From contig CAKMRJ010001112.1 of the NCBI GenBank assembly GCA_928212115.1, positions 408,739,942 to 408,803,941 on the forward strand: 64,000 bases of DNA. The letters are read 5' to 3'. The notes beneath the pieces are model-generated. The model was not told the DNA's origin. It saw only the letters and a program-made list of their open reading frames with translations, and did no database searches. The position numbers and the translations under genes are program-made. Of this stretch, positions 22,081 through 31,990 are shown one piece after another; the first letter of the stretch is position 1; each line of letters begins with the position of its first letter. The stretch comes from Lactuca virosa (Eukaryota > Streptophyta > Magnoliopsida > Asterales > Asteraceae).

Positions 22081-23061
22081 CTAGGGTGGAGACACAGTAG
22101 AAGAGCCTGTCATGGTTACATTTGCTACTGGTGGAGCTTGCTGCAGATTAGTGAGAACCACATTGTTTTCTCGAAGAAATCTGGCCAGCTTTCGGCACTC
22201 AGAGGTCATATGACCTGATATATTACAGAATTGACAAAAAGTGTTGGATTTGGGCTGTCGATTACTACTAGTATTGGAGGACCAGTTGGGGCGATTTGTG
22301 GGTCCACGTTGCTGCTGAGTAGAGGAGCGATTTTTGAAGCTGCCACGTTGGTAGTTGGAGTTGTCTGATCTTCCATGGGAACAATTAGATTGGCGAGCAG
22401 TGTAATCAACAGTGGTGACTACCGGAGTAGTAGAGATTGTGTGCTCTTTTAGGGCTCGCTCAAAGTCTTGTAATTTATCAAATAGTTCGGAATAAGAAAG
22501 TGGGTTTTCTCTGATTTTGATGGCAGCTACGATGGTGTCGTATTCAGTACCTAGTTGGGAGAGGATGTGAACCAGTAAGTCTTCCTCTGAAACAGGGCTC
22601 TGTGCGAGAGCTAGGTCATCAGCAATTGACCTCATATCTTGAAGAAACTCAGCAATTGATCGATCCCCCTTTGGATTTTTAACAAGTTTCGATTTTAGGG
22701 ATATAACCCTAGATCGAGAGACGCTGGCAAAACTGGTAGTGAGGCGTTCCCAGACTTCTTTGGATCTGGTAGCAGATGAGATTAAAGGCTGAATTGAGTC
22801 TGAACAGCAGCCAAGAATGGCACTGATGATAGTCTGATCTTGACGATACCAGATGAGATACTCTGGATTCGTTTTTGACGCGGAGCTGTCTTTGTCATTC
22901 AAGTGTTTGCTCGGAGGTGGCTGGTCACCAGTGATGAATGAATCGAGATCTAGTCCGATTAAAGTAGCTTCAACCTGTCGTCGCCAGACAGGAAAATTGT
23001 TGGCGGTGAGTTTGATTGGAAAGTGAGTAGCAGCAGTGACTTGAATAATTGTTTTGGCCAT
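22081..23061 (-). CDS. E5 gag
   Basis: ATG 23,061 (MAKTII) is preferred over an ATG 18 codons upstream because the upstream residues are hydrophobic and not gag-like. About 326 codons: an N-terminal capsid-type domain (FPIKLTANNFPVWRRQVEA), the typical VWERL and LLVHILSQLG segments, an Asn/Ser/Arg-rich linker, and one zinc knuckle CQFCNISGHMTSEC. It ends at TAG 22,081-22,083, exactly where the protease begins and in the same frame. Gag packages element RNA in cytoplasmic particles. Confidence 0.88.
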   Translation of the reverse strand: MAKTIIQVTAATHFPIKLTANNFPVWRRQVEATLIGLDLDSFITGDQPPPSKHLNDKDSSASKTNPEYLIWYRQDQTIISAILGCCSDSIQPLISSATRSKEVWERLTTSFASVSRSRVISLKSKLVKNPKGDRSIAEFLQDMRSIADDLALAQSPVSEEDLLVHILSQLGTEYDTIVAAIKIRENPLSYSELFDKLQDFERALKEHTISTTPVVTTVDYTARQSNCSHGRSDNSNYQRGSFKNRSSTQQQRGPTNRPNWSSNTSSNRQPKSNTFCQFCNISGHMTSECRKLARFLRENNVVLTNLQQAPPVANVTMTGSSTVSPP

Positions 23062-23134
23062 CGTGTGTGTGAGACCGAGAGACAAGAAAAATATGAGGCG
23101 GAAGTGTGGGATCAACTCGTGAGAGCAATTATGG

Positions 23135-23146
23135 GCTCTGATACCA
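23135..23146 (-). promoter_or_regulatory. E5 primer binding site (initiator tRNA-Met)
   Basis: The minus strand reads TGGTATCAGAGC immediately beside the LTR end (no spacer), confirming that the LTR ends ...CTTGATA. Confidence 0.95.
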
Positions 23147-23338
23147 TATCAAGGTATACTGAATATGTATTTCTATTTTTAATAAATGAAATCAATGCTA
23201 CAGAGATGGCTTTATAGCCAGAATACAACAATTAACTAGGAGCTAAAACAGGAGATAGAATCGGTAAACTATTGACTAGTTATTTACATATAAAATAAAT
23301 ACTATAAATTAAATGTAATTTATCCATGTGACTTAATA
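23147..23338 (-). repeat. E5 5' LTR, 192 bp
   Basis: Matches the 3' LTR except for two substitutions. It has TA...TA termini and is followed on the plus strand by the second GTTTC. Confidence 0.93.
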
Positions 23339-23343
23339 GTTTC

Positions 23344-24059
23344 TTCTTCAACACAAACACTCTTCGCTTCAGGTTTTACCTCATCTTCTTCTTGAGGTTT
23401 TGTCCATTAAATAAAGCTGTGAATTTTGGGTTTTAGTGGGACAATTATGGGAGCAAGAATCGGTCTCCCAACGACCCACCTTTCTTGTTTTTACCTCTTT
23501 TTACCATGTCACATCACCAGCATGATTTTCTGTAAGAATTCTTGACGTTCTTTCACTCTCATCGATTACACATTAATGATCAGATGGCTATAAACATTAA
23601 ACAGAAGACTAGTCATTCATTCCATTAAAATAAACAAAAATTACCTTTTAGAGAGATCAGGAAGGTTAAGAAATTGTAACAGTAGACTCCAATCAGCAAA
23701 TACTAAACATCGAACATGAAACAATTCTATAAATGCTTACTGCAGTAATCTACAAACCAATCAAATCCACATGAAACTTTAAAGGGAACCTCCATCGAAC
23801 CCTTGAATAAAAGAAGACGAAAGAGAATCAAACGTTAAACTGTCGGTGAAAAGATGAGGGGGAATGTGTAGGTTATAGTGTTTCTGTTCTGAAAGGGGAG
23901 GGTGTACCTAGGTCACAATGGTGAGGAGTGGTCGGTGTACTGGTTTTTTGAAGTAGCATGGCACGAATGTGGGCATTGTGTTTTATCGGTTGTGGTCGTC
24001 GGTGAGAAGAAAGTGATGTAGATGGTTAAATAGGTGGTGTATCGAACACTTAGAAGTAA
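23344..24059. other. Right part of E4, no intact gene
   Basis: Continues E4 after the E5 insertion. It carries a 21-base copy (23,690-23,710) of the palindrome loop. Short ORFs only. The sequence is less AT-rich than the flanks and may be further captured host DNA, but nothing is recognisable. Confidence 0.4.
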
Positions 24060-24300
24060 TGAAGAAGAGGCCTTGAGAGATACGCTTTAATTTGATTAAT
24101 TTAAAAAAAAAAAAAATTGGTAAATTTCGAATTTTATATAATTTTCTTAATACAATATTGATATAATTCTAATTAAAAAATGATTTTGGATATAAATATA
24201 ATTTGTATAGTTTTAGATAGATATGTAATATTAAAGTTTATAATGATATTAAGTAATATTTAGAGTTACAAGGAGATAGAATGAAAATTTTCCACCAAAA
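24060..24300 (-). repeat. E4 right terminal inverted repeat (imperfect)
   Basis: Reverse complement aligns with 17,130-17,405. An A13 run near 24,103 breaks the match. Confidence 0.5.
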
Positions 24301-24305
24301 TACCT

Positions 24306-24933
24306 TCTAAAGAGATCAATTGCTATATTTACTACTATTATTTATATCATATATTTCGTCATTTAAGTTGTATTGTCAAGTAGGTGGGATAGAAAACATG
24401 TAGACAAGAAAGCAGTAAAACGAATACGTGTGAATTTCACTACAACAAGTTTATTTTTCTTTCTGAATGTGTATAGTTTATAATATCCAATCCGGTAACT
24501 ATTTTTTTTCTTTTATAATTCAATAAAATTATAAACAAACGGATAAAATGAAAAGGAATGCAATAGATTAACTTTTTAATGAAATTATCAACAACATGAT
24601 TAGTTTTGGCAAGTGCAACTAATATTTTGGCATATTTTAGAATTTTAAACTTTCTATTTTATGATAAAGATTGGATGATAAATTTGTGGATTAAAATTCT
24701 AAATTTTATAAAATTGAAAAAAAATAAGGAAAAATGTCATGTTTGCTTTGTAATACTTGAAAATAGATTAAGGAAAGAGGTTGTAGACGATGTCAAGTCC
24801 TATGCATTGAAAAATCACTTGCCTTATTCTTTAAGCTTTATTGCGAAATAGTTGATGAAAAAGGGGATTCTTATGCTAAGATAAAGAAACTATGTACTTT
24901 AATACCAGAATCCATGTATTCTTTCCAAGTCCT
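24306..24933. other. AT-rich intergenic DNA, no gene seen
   Basis: Separates E4 from the E6 LTR. The 81-codon ORF at 24,606-24,851 has AT-driven composition and no recognisable domain. Confidence 0.55.
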
Positions 24934-26204
24934 TGTAACAAAAATCATTTGATGGGTGATAAGTTCCTCCGTACGCTGGGCGTACATATATGTACGCTTA
25001 GCGTACAAGGGCGAGTGTGATCGTGGACTTAAACCACGTACGTGGCCAGAAGCAAAACCCTAATTTTAGGGCATGAGCCCTATTTAAGCTCACTTATGAC
25101 TCTTGGACCCCCACCCTTATCAGCCTCCACTACTTGTTTTCGTCCCTAAAACCCTAGTTTGCTAGTGAGTGTGATCAATGAGCTTTAAAGTGACTTTGGT
25201 GGCCTTTTTGGTGTGTTTGCAAGAAGAAGAACTTGGTGTGCAAGGCTAGGACGTGGTTGAGCTTCAAGATCCTGCATTTACATCATCTTAGGAAGCATAT
25301 GAAGGTACAAATTCATACCTTGCCTATCCTTTGCTTAGATATACTTCTTTAGCTTGTTATCGTCCTTTTGGTCCCGTTTGTTTGGTCTTGATGAGTTAAG
25401 ACCATTTGAGATGCTAAATCTTGTAGATCTGGAAGTTTGGTGGGTTCCTTAAGCTTAAAGGTGCAAACTTTATGATGTTTGTGACCCCCATGCAAGTATT
25501 AAGTCATTTATTAAGCTCTTTTGAGCTCTAGCACCTCATTTAGCCATGTATGCACGTAAAGTTGGTAACTTTACGTGATAAACCACCTCAAGGAGGTCAG
25601 ATCTGAGTTTTGGGCTAATGTCTTAATTGATTAATAGCTAAAAAGTGAAGTTGGCCAATCAAGGGAAGTATGTTGGGCGTACAAGCTCATACGTGTCGCG
25701 TACAAGCCTTTATGCGTGTACCCTTAGCGTATAATCTGAGTACGCCCCGCGTACTCAGTAGTGGGCTGCGGATGATTTGGCCTTCGATTTGGGCTTCATT
25801 TTGGACCCTAGGAGTTTAGGGCTATATGTTGGGCCACCAGAATATTGTTTTAGACTAAGGGTGTTTTTGGACTTGTTTTGTGGGCATAATTATTATGAGT
25901 TGGGCCTTTGGGCCTTAGGGCCCATTATTGTGTTTGGGCCAAGAATGATTAAGCCCATTAAGGGTAAGGTGAAGGGGGGGGGCTTAACCTTAGGGATTGG
26001 TTTGGAATTTAGGCCCATAGTCATGATTGTAACCCATTACTAATTAGGGTAATTTGTCTATGTTCAGTGTAGGATTGCCTGGATCAGTAGCCGAGCAGTT
26101 AGTATTTATTAGCAGACCGATGTGAGTCTCCTCCCTATATCCATGGGTCGAAGGCACCAAGGCCGGCCTACTATTCAATTATGTAGCATGCTAGTTGTTG
26201 TATG

Positions 26205-26261
<57 letters not shown>

Positions 26262-26734
26262 GTTTGCATGATCGGGTTAAAATATACCCCAGAGCGGAGC
26301 CTAGTATGGCATGACGGGTTCAAATATACCTTCGGGCGGGGCCCATTATGATACGTTGAAATATACCCCAGGGCGGGGCCCAATATGATATGATCAGGTT
26401 GAAATATACCCTGGGGTGTGGCCCATACTTGCTTTTTGGGTTGGAATATACCCCAGGGCGTGGCCTAGTTGTATGTTTAGTATATGGTATTCTTGGGAAA
26501 ACTCACTAAGCTTTTGCTTACAGTTTGTATTGTGGCTTCAGGTACTTCCGGTACTAAGGGGAAGGGTCCGGCTTGATGACGCAGCATTCACTCCCCACCA
26601 TTTTTGCATTTACTGTTATTGTCACTCTGATGATTTTACATGATGATGATTATGTAAAGGATTTTGGAATCAAACTTATGATTGTAAACCGTAATTAAAA
26701 ATGAAATTTTTCTCCTGGTTTTTGGGTTGTTACA
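24934..26734 (+). repeat. E6 5' LTR, about 1.8 kb
   Basis: Ends GGTTGTTACA before the primer site. The start TGTAACA at 24,934 is chosen by family resemblance, since the matching part of the 3' LTR is deleted. Its right part from 25,550 matches 35,031-36,134. It contains GTACGC...GCGTAC palindromes near 24,972 and 25,670-25,760 and a TATTTAA box near 25,082. A perfect (AT)n run lies at about 26,211-26,255. Confidence 0.85.
26265..26470 (+). repeat. GAAATATACCCCAGGGCGGGGCCC minisatellite in E6 LTR
   Basis: About five degenerate units of 40-60 bp built on AAATATACCCCAGGGCGGGGCCCA. The 3' LTR has the matching array at 35,650-35,875. Confidence 0.85.
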
Positions 26735-26737
26735 AGT

Positions 26738-26749
26738 TGGTATCAGAGC
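26738..26749 (+). promoter_or_regulatory. E6 primer binding site (initiator tRNA-Met)
   Basis: TGGTATCAGAGC three bases after the LTR end. Confidence 0.95.
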
Positions 26750-27558
26750 CTTGGTTTGAGGGATTAGGGCACACTCTCGGGTGTGTCAGAACTCAAACTG
26801 AGGAAATGTTAATCTTTTCAAAAGAAAAAGAATCAAATTTTTCTGAAAAAGGTTATCTAAAGTAAAAAGGGAGAGTGCAACGCGTGCGATCGGCCGAGCT
26901 CAAGTAAGTGTTTCCCAAAACTAACCATTCTTATTTATTGCGATTAGTTTGATTGATATGTGAAGTGCATGCTAGAGAATGGCCAAGGATGCCTTCAGGG
27001 ATTATGTGATAGAAATGCCTGATTTGTGTGATGCCTTATAGCCTAGGAAGTTGGATGCTATATTCCTTGGAATCGATGTTAACTCTGTATATGCTAAGTG
27101 TATGCTTTCAAAGTTATATACGATTTGGATTGCATAGCCCTAGAATGATGGATTCTGCCTCATTTCCCGTTCCTTTTTAGGTCGTGGACTTAGGGTAGAA
27201 ACTTTATTTGACAGTCTATGGATTCTATTTGTGTATAACTTGCATGCATAAGGCAACCCGCGGTATTGATTGAGATTTATGGTTCTGGGAGGATTGAGAA
27301 ATCCTAGAAGAGTCTAGGATGTGTGTGTGCTGTGTGATATGAGTTATGTTTCTAAGTATAGTTGGTGGGTTTTAGGAATCAGGTCTGACCTTGAGGAAGG
27401 TACAGGTAGGTGTGGAAGGTAGTATCGGGCCCATACTACTAGAAGCACAGGACCTATACCCGAGATGAGTGCAGACCTGGAAACTACAAGGAGACCACAA
27501 AGGAAAAGCCCCTCGAACTTCTTTATCGATTGTTTCTATGATGTGTTTTCAATTTAGG
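26750..27558 (+). other. E6 untranslated leader
   Basis: Non-coding stretch between primer site and gag. A block near 27,400-27,460 (GTGTGGAAGGTAGTAT..GGGCCCATACTACTAGAAGCACAGGACC in pieces) recurs in the leaders of E8 (about 49,190) and E10 (about 55,330, inverted), so it is a conserved leader element of this lineage. Confidence 0.65.
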
Positions 27559-28735
27559 ATGGTAATGACTACGCGAGGAGGTTTAGGTTTCGGATCAGGC
27601 TCTGGTTCGGGTTTGAGTTCAGGTGCTAAGCCGATTGGTGAAAGGTTATGTGAGCTTATCGCACCCGAGGTTACTCGTGGCATCCTGGATACCCCGGTGA
27701 TTTTTGGTACCGTCAAAGTGGGGATTGTGGATATCATGGAGAAGCGACTCCGGTCATTTCGAGCTGAGATTATCGCAGGCCAGATTAGGGCTCGAACTCC
27801 CTTGTTCCGGGAGTTCAAGGCATGCAGAGCACATGAGTTCTTTGGGGCTAAGGACCACATCACTAGTCGTCGTTGGATCGCTGACATGGAGAATGCTCAG
27901 CGCACGAGCTTTTGCCCCGAGGCGACAAAGGTGGGATGCGCGTCCTATTTGCTGACAAACTGAGCGTGGGACTGGTGGGAGGAGGTTACCCAAGCGGTTG
28001 GTATGGCGGCTGTTACAGTGATGACTTAGGAGGAGTTTGTGCAGAGGTTTGATCAGAAGTTTGCACCGGCCATTGAGGTGCAACAACTAGTGAGAGAGTT
28101 CCAGGACCTTCACCAGACTACAGAGATTGTGGCGGTGATCACTGCCAAGTTCAGGGAGAGGGCATTGCTAGTTCTGAAGTACGTTGCGGATGAGGAGATG
28201 TGGAAGACGAGATATCATGCTATACTGAGGGATGATATCAGGGAGTTCATGAGTTTTTCAGGGTTCAAGACCCTGAATGATATGATTAAGAAGGTCCGTG
28301 AGTAGGAACTTGAGTTGGAACTCCGGACGAAGCGGAAGCAGGAGCAGGTTCAGACAACAGTGGGTCAGGCCAAGAAGCCTAAGACCTCCGATGTTCACAG
28401 CAGAGGCCAGCCGGGCCAAGGCGGATGTGTCAATTGCGTCAAGCCGCACAGTGGAGCCTGTCGATCTGTGGGCTTTGGATGTTTTGGTTGTGGTCAGGCA
28501 GGTCACATAGGCAAGGACTACCCCAAGAGGGCTCTGATTTGTTTTCACTTCAACCATACCGGTCATAAAAAGGCCAAATTTCCAAGATTTTATGGCGGAG
28601 CAGTGGTGGCGTCGGCGCTAGCCACCTTGAGGATTACCGATGGCCGCCAGGGCAAGGCGGAGACTCCTGCAGTTAAGAGTAGAGCATTTCAGTTGACCAC
28701 CGATGAGGCCCGAGCAGCGCCGGATGTAGTTACTG
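27559..28735 (+). pseudogene. E6 gag, three in-frame stops, ends at a candidate splice donor
   Basis: ATG 27,559 (MVMTTRGG, then a Gly/Ser run). The Retrotrans_gag-like domain and a linker follow, with zinc-knuckle segments CVNCVKPHSGAC and CFGCGQAGHIGKDY (final Cys lost). In-frame stops at 27,961 (TGA), 28,027 (TAG) and 28,303 (TAG) stand where Trp, Trp and Gln codons are expected. The frame otherwise holds to 28,735. Unspliced, the frame would end at TGA 28,741-28,743, just inside the candidate intron. Confidence 0.85.
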
Positions 28736-28803
28736 GTATGTGACTTAACACTATCTTTTATTGTTTCCTTTTTTATACTTATATTTGTTATGATCTCGTT
28801 TAG
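28736..28803 (+). other. Candidate spliceosomal intron between gag and protease of E6, 68 bp
   Basis: Begins GTATGT, is T-rich throughout, and ends TCGTTTAG. Removing it joins gag (phase 1) to the protease frame at 28,804 with no loss of the residues that are continuous in E1 and E9 at this place. E8 has a 64-bp equivalent at the same position and phase. It interrupts otherwise continuous coding sequence, which argues for an intron rather than random insertion. Not proven without RNA. Confidence 0.7.
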
Positions 28804-30816
28804 GGACCTTTTTGGTCAATGGATTGTCGGCTCATGTTTTATTCGATTTGGGGGCTACCCGATCTTTTATATCTTTTACGCTCATCAATAAGTTTCGAGA
28901 CGCACCAGGGACTTTCGACTCCCCTCTCGAGGTGGAGATCACAGATGATCGTACTATGAGTGTTGCGAGGGTATTTTCGAGGATGTGTTTAGAACATATT
29001 CAGTGAGAGTTTTCCTATTGATTTGGTATCGATTCCCTTGAGGGGATTGAAGGTGATCATCGGGATGGACTGGTTGGGGCCCAATGGGGACATGATTCAT
29101 TATGAGCGGTAGTTCGTGAGATTCCGAACCCCAAGTGGGGGAGAACTGGTCATTCTTGGTGAGCGAGCTTCGTATGGACCAACTCTCGGTTCCGCTGCGA
29201 GGGCTAGAAGGTTTCTTTAGCAGGGTTGTTCTGGGTTTTTGGCTCATGTTTCAAACACACGGGTTGATGCCATGTCAGAGTTAATAAGGGTATCCATTGT
29301 GCGGGAGATTCCCGATGTTTTTCTCGAGGAGTTTCCGGGAGTGCCTCCCGAGAGGCAGGTTGAGTTTTAGATTGATTTGATGCTTGGATCGGCTCTGATA
29401 GCCAAGGCGACATATCGACTTGCACCGCCTGAGATGCAGGAGTTGTCTACGCAGTTGCATGAACTATTAGAAAGGGGTTTTATCCGTCCGAGTAGTTCCC
29501 CGTGGGGAGCACCGATCCTTTTCGTGAAAAAGAAGGACGGTTCACACAGGATGTGTATCGATTATCGGGAATTGAACAAACTAACGGTGTAGAACCGTTA
29601 CCCACTTATGAGGATCGATGACTTATTTGATCAGCTTCGGGGTGCATCTTGGTTCTCAAAGATTGATCTTCGTTCAGGATACCATCAGATGAGGATCAGG
29701 GATGAGGATGTTCAGAAGACGGCCTTCAGAACTCGTTATGGTCATTACAAGTTCATGGTGATGCCTTTTTGGCTCACCAATGCACTAGCAACGTTCATGG
29801 ATCTCATGAACCGGGTTTGCAGGCCGATGTTGGATTGGTCTATAATTGTTTTCATTGATGATATTCTCGTCTACTCCAACACCAAGGAGCAGCACAAGCA
29901 ACATCTGTGTGAGGTGTTGGAGACCTTGAGGAAGGAGAGGCTTTATGCCAAATTCTCCAAATGCGATTTTTGGTTGCGTCAGGTGCAGTTTTTGGGGCAC
30001 ATCATCAACCAAGATGGGATCTTGGTGGACCCAGCCAAGATCGAGGCTGTAATGCATTGGGAAGTTCCAAAAAACACATCTGAGATTCGTAGTTTCTTGG
30101 GTCTTGCGGGGTATTATCGGAGATTTATTCATGACTTCTCCAAGATTGTAGTGCCTCTGATCCACTTGACCAAGAAGAATGTGAACTTTCGGTAGGGTCC
30201 GGATCAACAGTTGGCCTTCGAGACTCAGAGGAAAAGATTGTGTGAGGCCCCGATTCTTGCATTACCGGAGGGATTAGATGATTTTGTGGTTTATTGCAAC
30301 GCTTCTATTTCGGGATTGGGAGCCGTCCTTATGCAGATAGGGAATGTGATTGCTTACGCCTCGAGGCAGTTGAAGCCTCATGAGGCGAATTACCCCACAC
30401 ACGATTTGGAATTGGGGGACAGTGGTGTTTGCCCTGAGCCTCTGGACGCACTATTTATACAGGGTCTGATGCACTATTTATACCTACCATAAAAGTTTGA
30501 AGTATTTGATGGATCAACCGAACTTGAATACGCGGTAGCGGAGGTGGTTAGATGTGGTAAAAGACTATGACTGTGAGATTTTGTATCACTCCAGGAAGGC
30601 CAATGTGGTGGCCGATGCTTTGAGCCGTAAGGAAGTGTGCTCATCGATCCAAGATATTTGTTTGAGGATGACTGTTACCTCACCCTTGATGCATTTGATC
30701 AAGGATGCTTAAGTTGAAATTTTGAAAAGGAAAAATTAGAAGACTGAGCGAATTAGAGGGTAGATTCATTTGTTTGTTACAGACATTCGGGGGTTATCGA
30801 CCTAGTGTGGTAGGGT
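28804..30816 (+). pseudogene. E6 pol: protease, RT, RNase H; integrase absent
   Basis: The protease reads DLGATRSF where DSGA is expected. The RT starts near 29,400 and has the FIDDILVYS box at about 29,840-29,870. The RNase H begins near 30,240 with the YASRQLKPHE segment, is frame-disrupted near 30,425, and continues to the VVADALSR segment near 30,610. In-frame stops include TAG codons near 29,218, 29,370, 29,590 and 30,195; frameshifts also occur. Homology stops near 30,816, ahead of the integrase zinc finger, where E7 sequence begins. Confidence 0.88.
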
Positions 30817-30879
30817 CTGGTGATTCATTTTTTGATCTTTGATCTTCATGTTTTAGAGAGTTTTTGGATTCTAGAAATC

Positions 30880-31990
30880 GAATTCATCTTTGATTCTATT
30901 CATAATTCGATTTTCTTCACTATAATTCAAGTGATTTTTACTTTCTCTCTCTAGAAAACCCATTCAAAATCACTTTCTCTCTCTAGAAATCTTCAAGTTT
31001 TTATGATCATGGTGAATTTGCCGTATAATTCTTGGATTGTGATCGTTGAAGATGTCAAATACAAAGTCAATAAAAATCAATATTATGGGTTGGTGTTAAA
31101 CAAGTTGATTTCATGGGGAACTATGGTTTCTTATGGAGGAGTGAAGGATGATCATGGAAGCTTGATATTTAAACCACTTTGTGAGATCAAATGGTTGGCT
31201 GATATTACATGGTCCATATCATCACGTAGTAGTGATAAGATTGGAGAAGAAAAATATTTGTTCAGAAAGAAATATATTTCTCTTATTGAAGACCCAAATG
31301 ATCTTCGTGCTCTTAAAGGTTGTTGAAGTTGTTGACAATGGAGTTCAATGTGATGTTCTTGAAGTTCATGATAAGAAGATTCAAGTTGATTCTCAAGATG
31401 AAAAAGTTTTTTGCTCGATTGGAGTTCAAACCGATGATATTTTGTGTTCTTGTGATTCGTTTGAAGGAATGATTCCTTATCGGAAGCCGGTGATCCAAGA
31501 AATTCACAAGTATCAAACTCCAAAAGATTTGATTTAAACTCATAAAGTTGAAGTTGTGGAAAGTGGGTTTGTTCATGAAATCAAGTATTCAAGATGCAAA
31601 AAGATGAGAAAGAAAAAAGAAGAAGAAGATTAATCGGAAAAACAAGCGGGTTTACTCACAAAAATTGTCAAATATTATGAAGCCGAAATCCGTGAAGCAA
31701 ATTTGGGTTCCAAAGCAACAATCTCCAAGTGTTGCATTGAATTTGAAGTCAAAACCCAAAAGTGTTGATGGTTCTTTTGAAGATGTTCTTGGATCAATGA
31801 AGAACACGAAGAACACGAAGAACGAGTTGTACATCTCGCATAGTGGGTGGTACAATGTTCAAATTGGAGATTTCCTCATTCCAACAAAAGAACCAAGATC
31901 TTCTAAATTTGATTCGTTCGTTGAAAACGGAACTCGATTCGTCAAAAAGGTATCTCAAATTCTCAAATGGATTCCAAAACGTCCATGATT
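30880..31990 (+). pseudogene. E7 degenerate internal coding remnants
   Basis: Several open stretches (31,003-31,326; 31,328-31,537 in another frame; 31,665-31,988) read as weakly related pieces of one protein in shifting frames. Only a KQIWVPKQ segment near 31,684-31,710 resembles Sirevirus gag-pol text (VWVPK). I do not recognise the rest, which includes a FKPLCEIKWLADITW stretch. The preceding 31,000 region has two CTTTCTCTCTCTAGAAA copies (about 30,940 and 30,972). This may be a non-autonomous derivative or a remnant of the extra ORF. Confidence 0.35.

Larger units (their letters stand above)
18644..23338 (-). mobile_element. E5: Copia retrotransposon, Ale/Retrofit type, near-complete
   Basis: 4,695 bp with 192-bp LTRs, polypurine tract, pol, gag, primer site and a perfect 5-bp target duplication GTTTC (18,639-18,643 and 23,339-23,343). 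The two LTRs differ at two positions by my reading (about 1%), so the insertion is young. Integrase before RT makes it Copia. The short size and gag sequence fit the Ale/Retrofit lineage (inference). Confidence 0.95.
17120..24305. mobile_element. E4: long-TIR (MULE-like) element with captured gene fragment
   Basis: The sequence at about 17,130-17,405 and the reverse complement of about 24,060-24,300 align imperfectly. Both contain an AAATTTTCATT(T/C)TA block, a GTAACTCTAAATATTACTT-like block and a TTTTAATTAGAAT block in the same order. These look like diverged terminal inverted repeats of 200-270 bp. Without E5 the element is about 2.5 kb. No transposase is visible. Long TIRs around a gene fragment suggest a Pack-MULE, but I could not fix a 9-bp target duplication, so the class is inference. 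Confidence 0.5.

Noticed and set aside
26211..26255. Long (AT)n tracts here and at 36,410, 60,244 and 63,450 as possible origins or matrix sites
   Set aside because: They are ordinary microsatellites. There is no other evidence for such a role.
28736..28803. Gag-protease interval as a random insertion or a programmed frameshift site
   Set aside because: It has exact GT-AG borders, a matching phase in E8, T-rich content, and no slippery heptamer at the edge. A splice interval explains more, though RNA is needed.
31003..31326. ORF in E7 as a host gene
   Set aside because: It is followed by stops and frame changes and sits between two retroelement sequences, so it is better treated as an E7 remnant of unknown identity.
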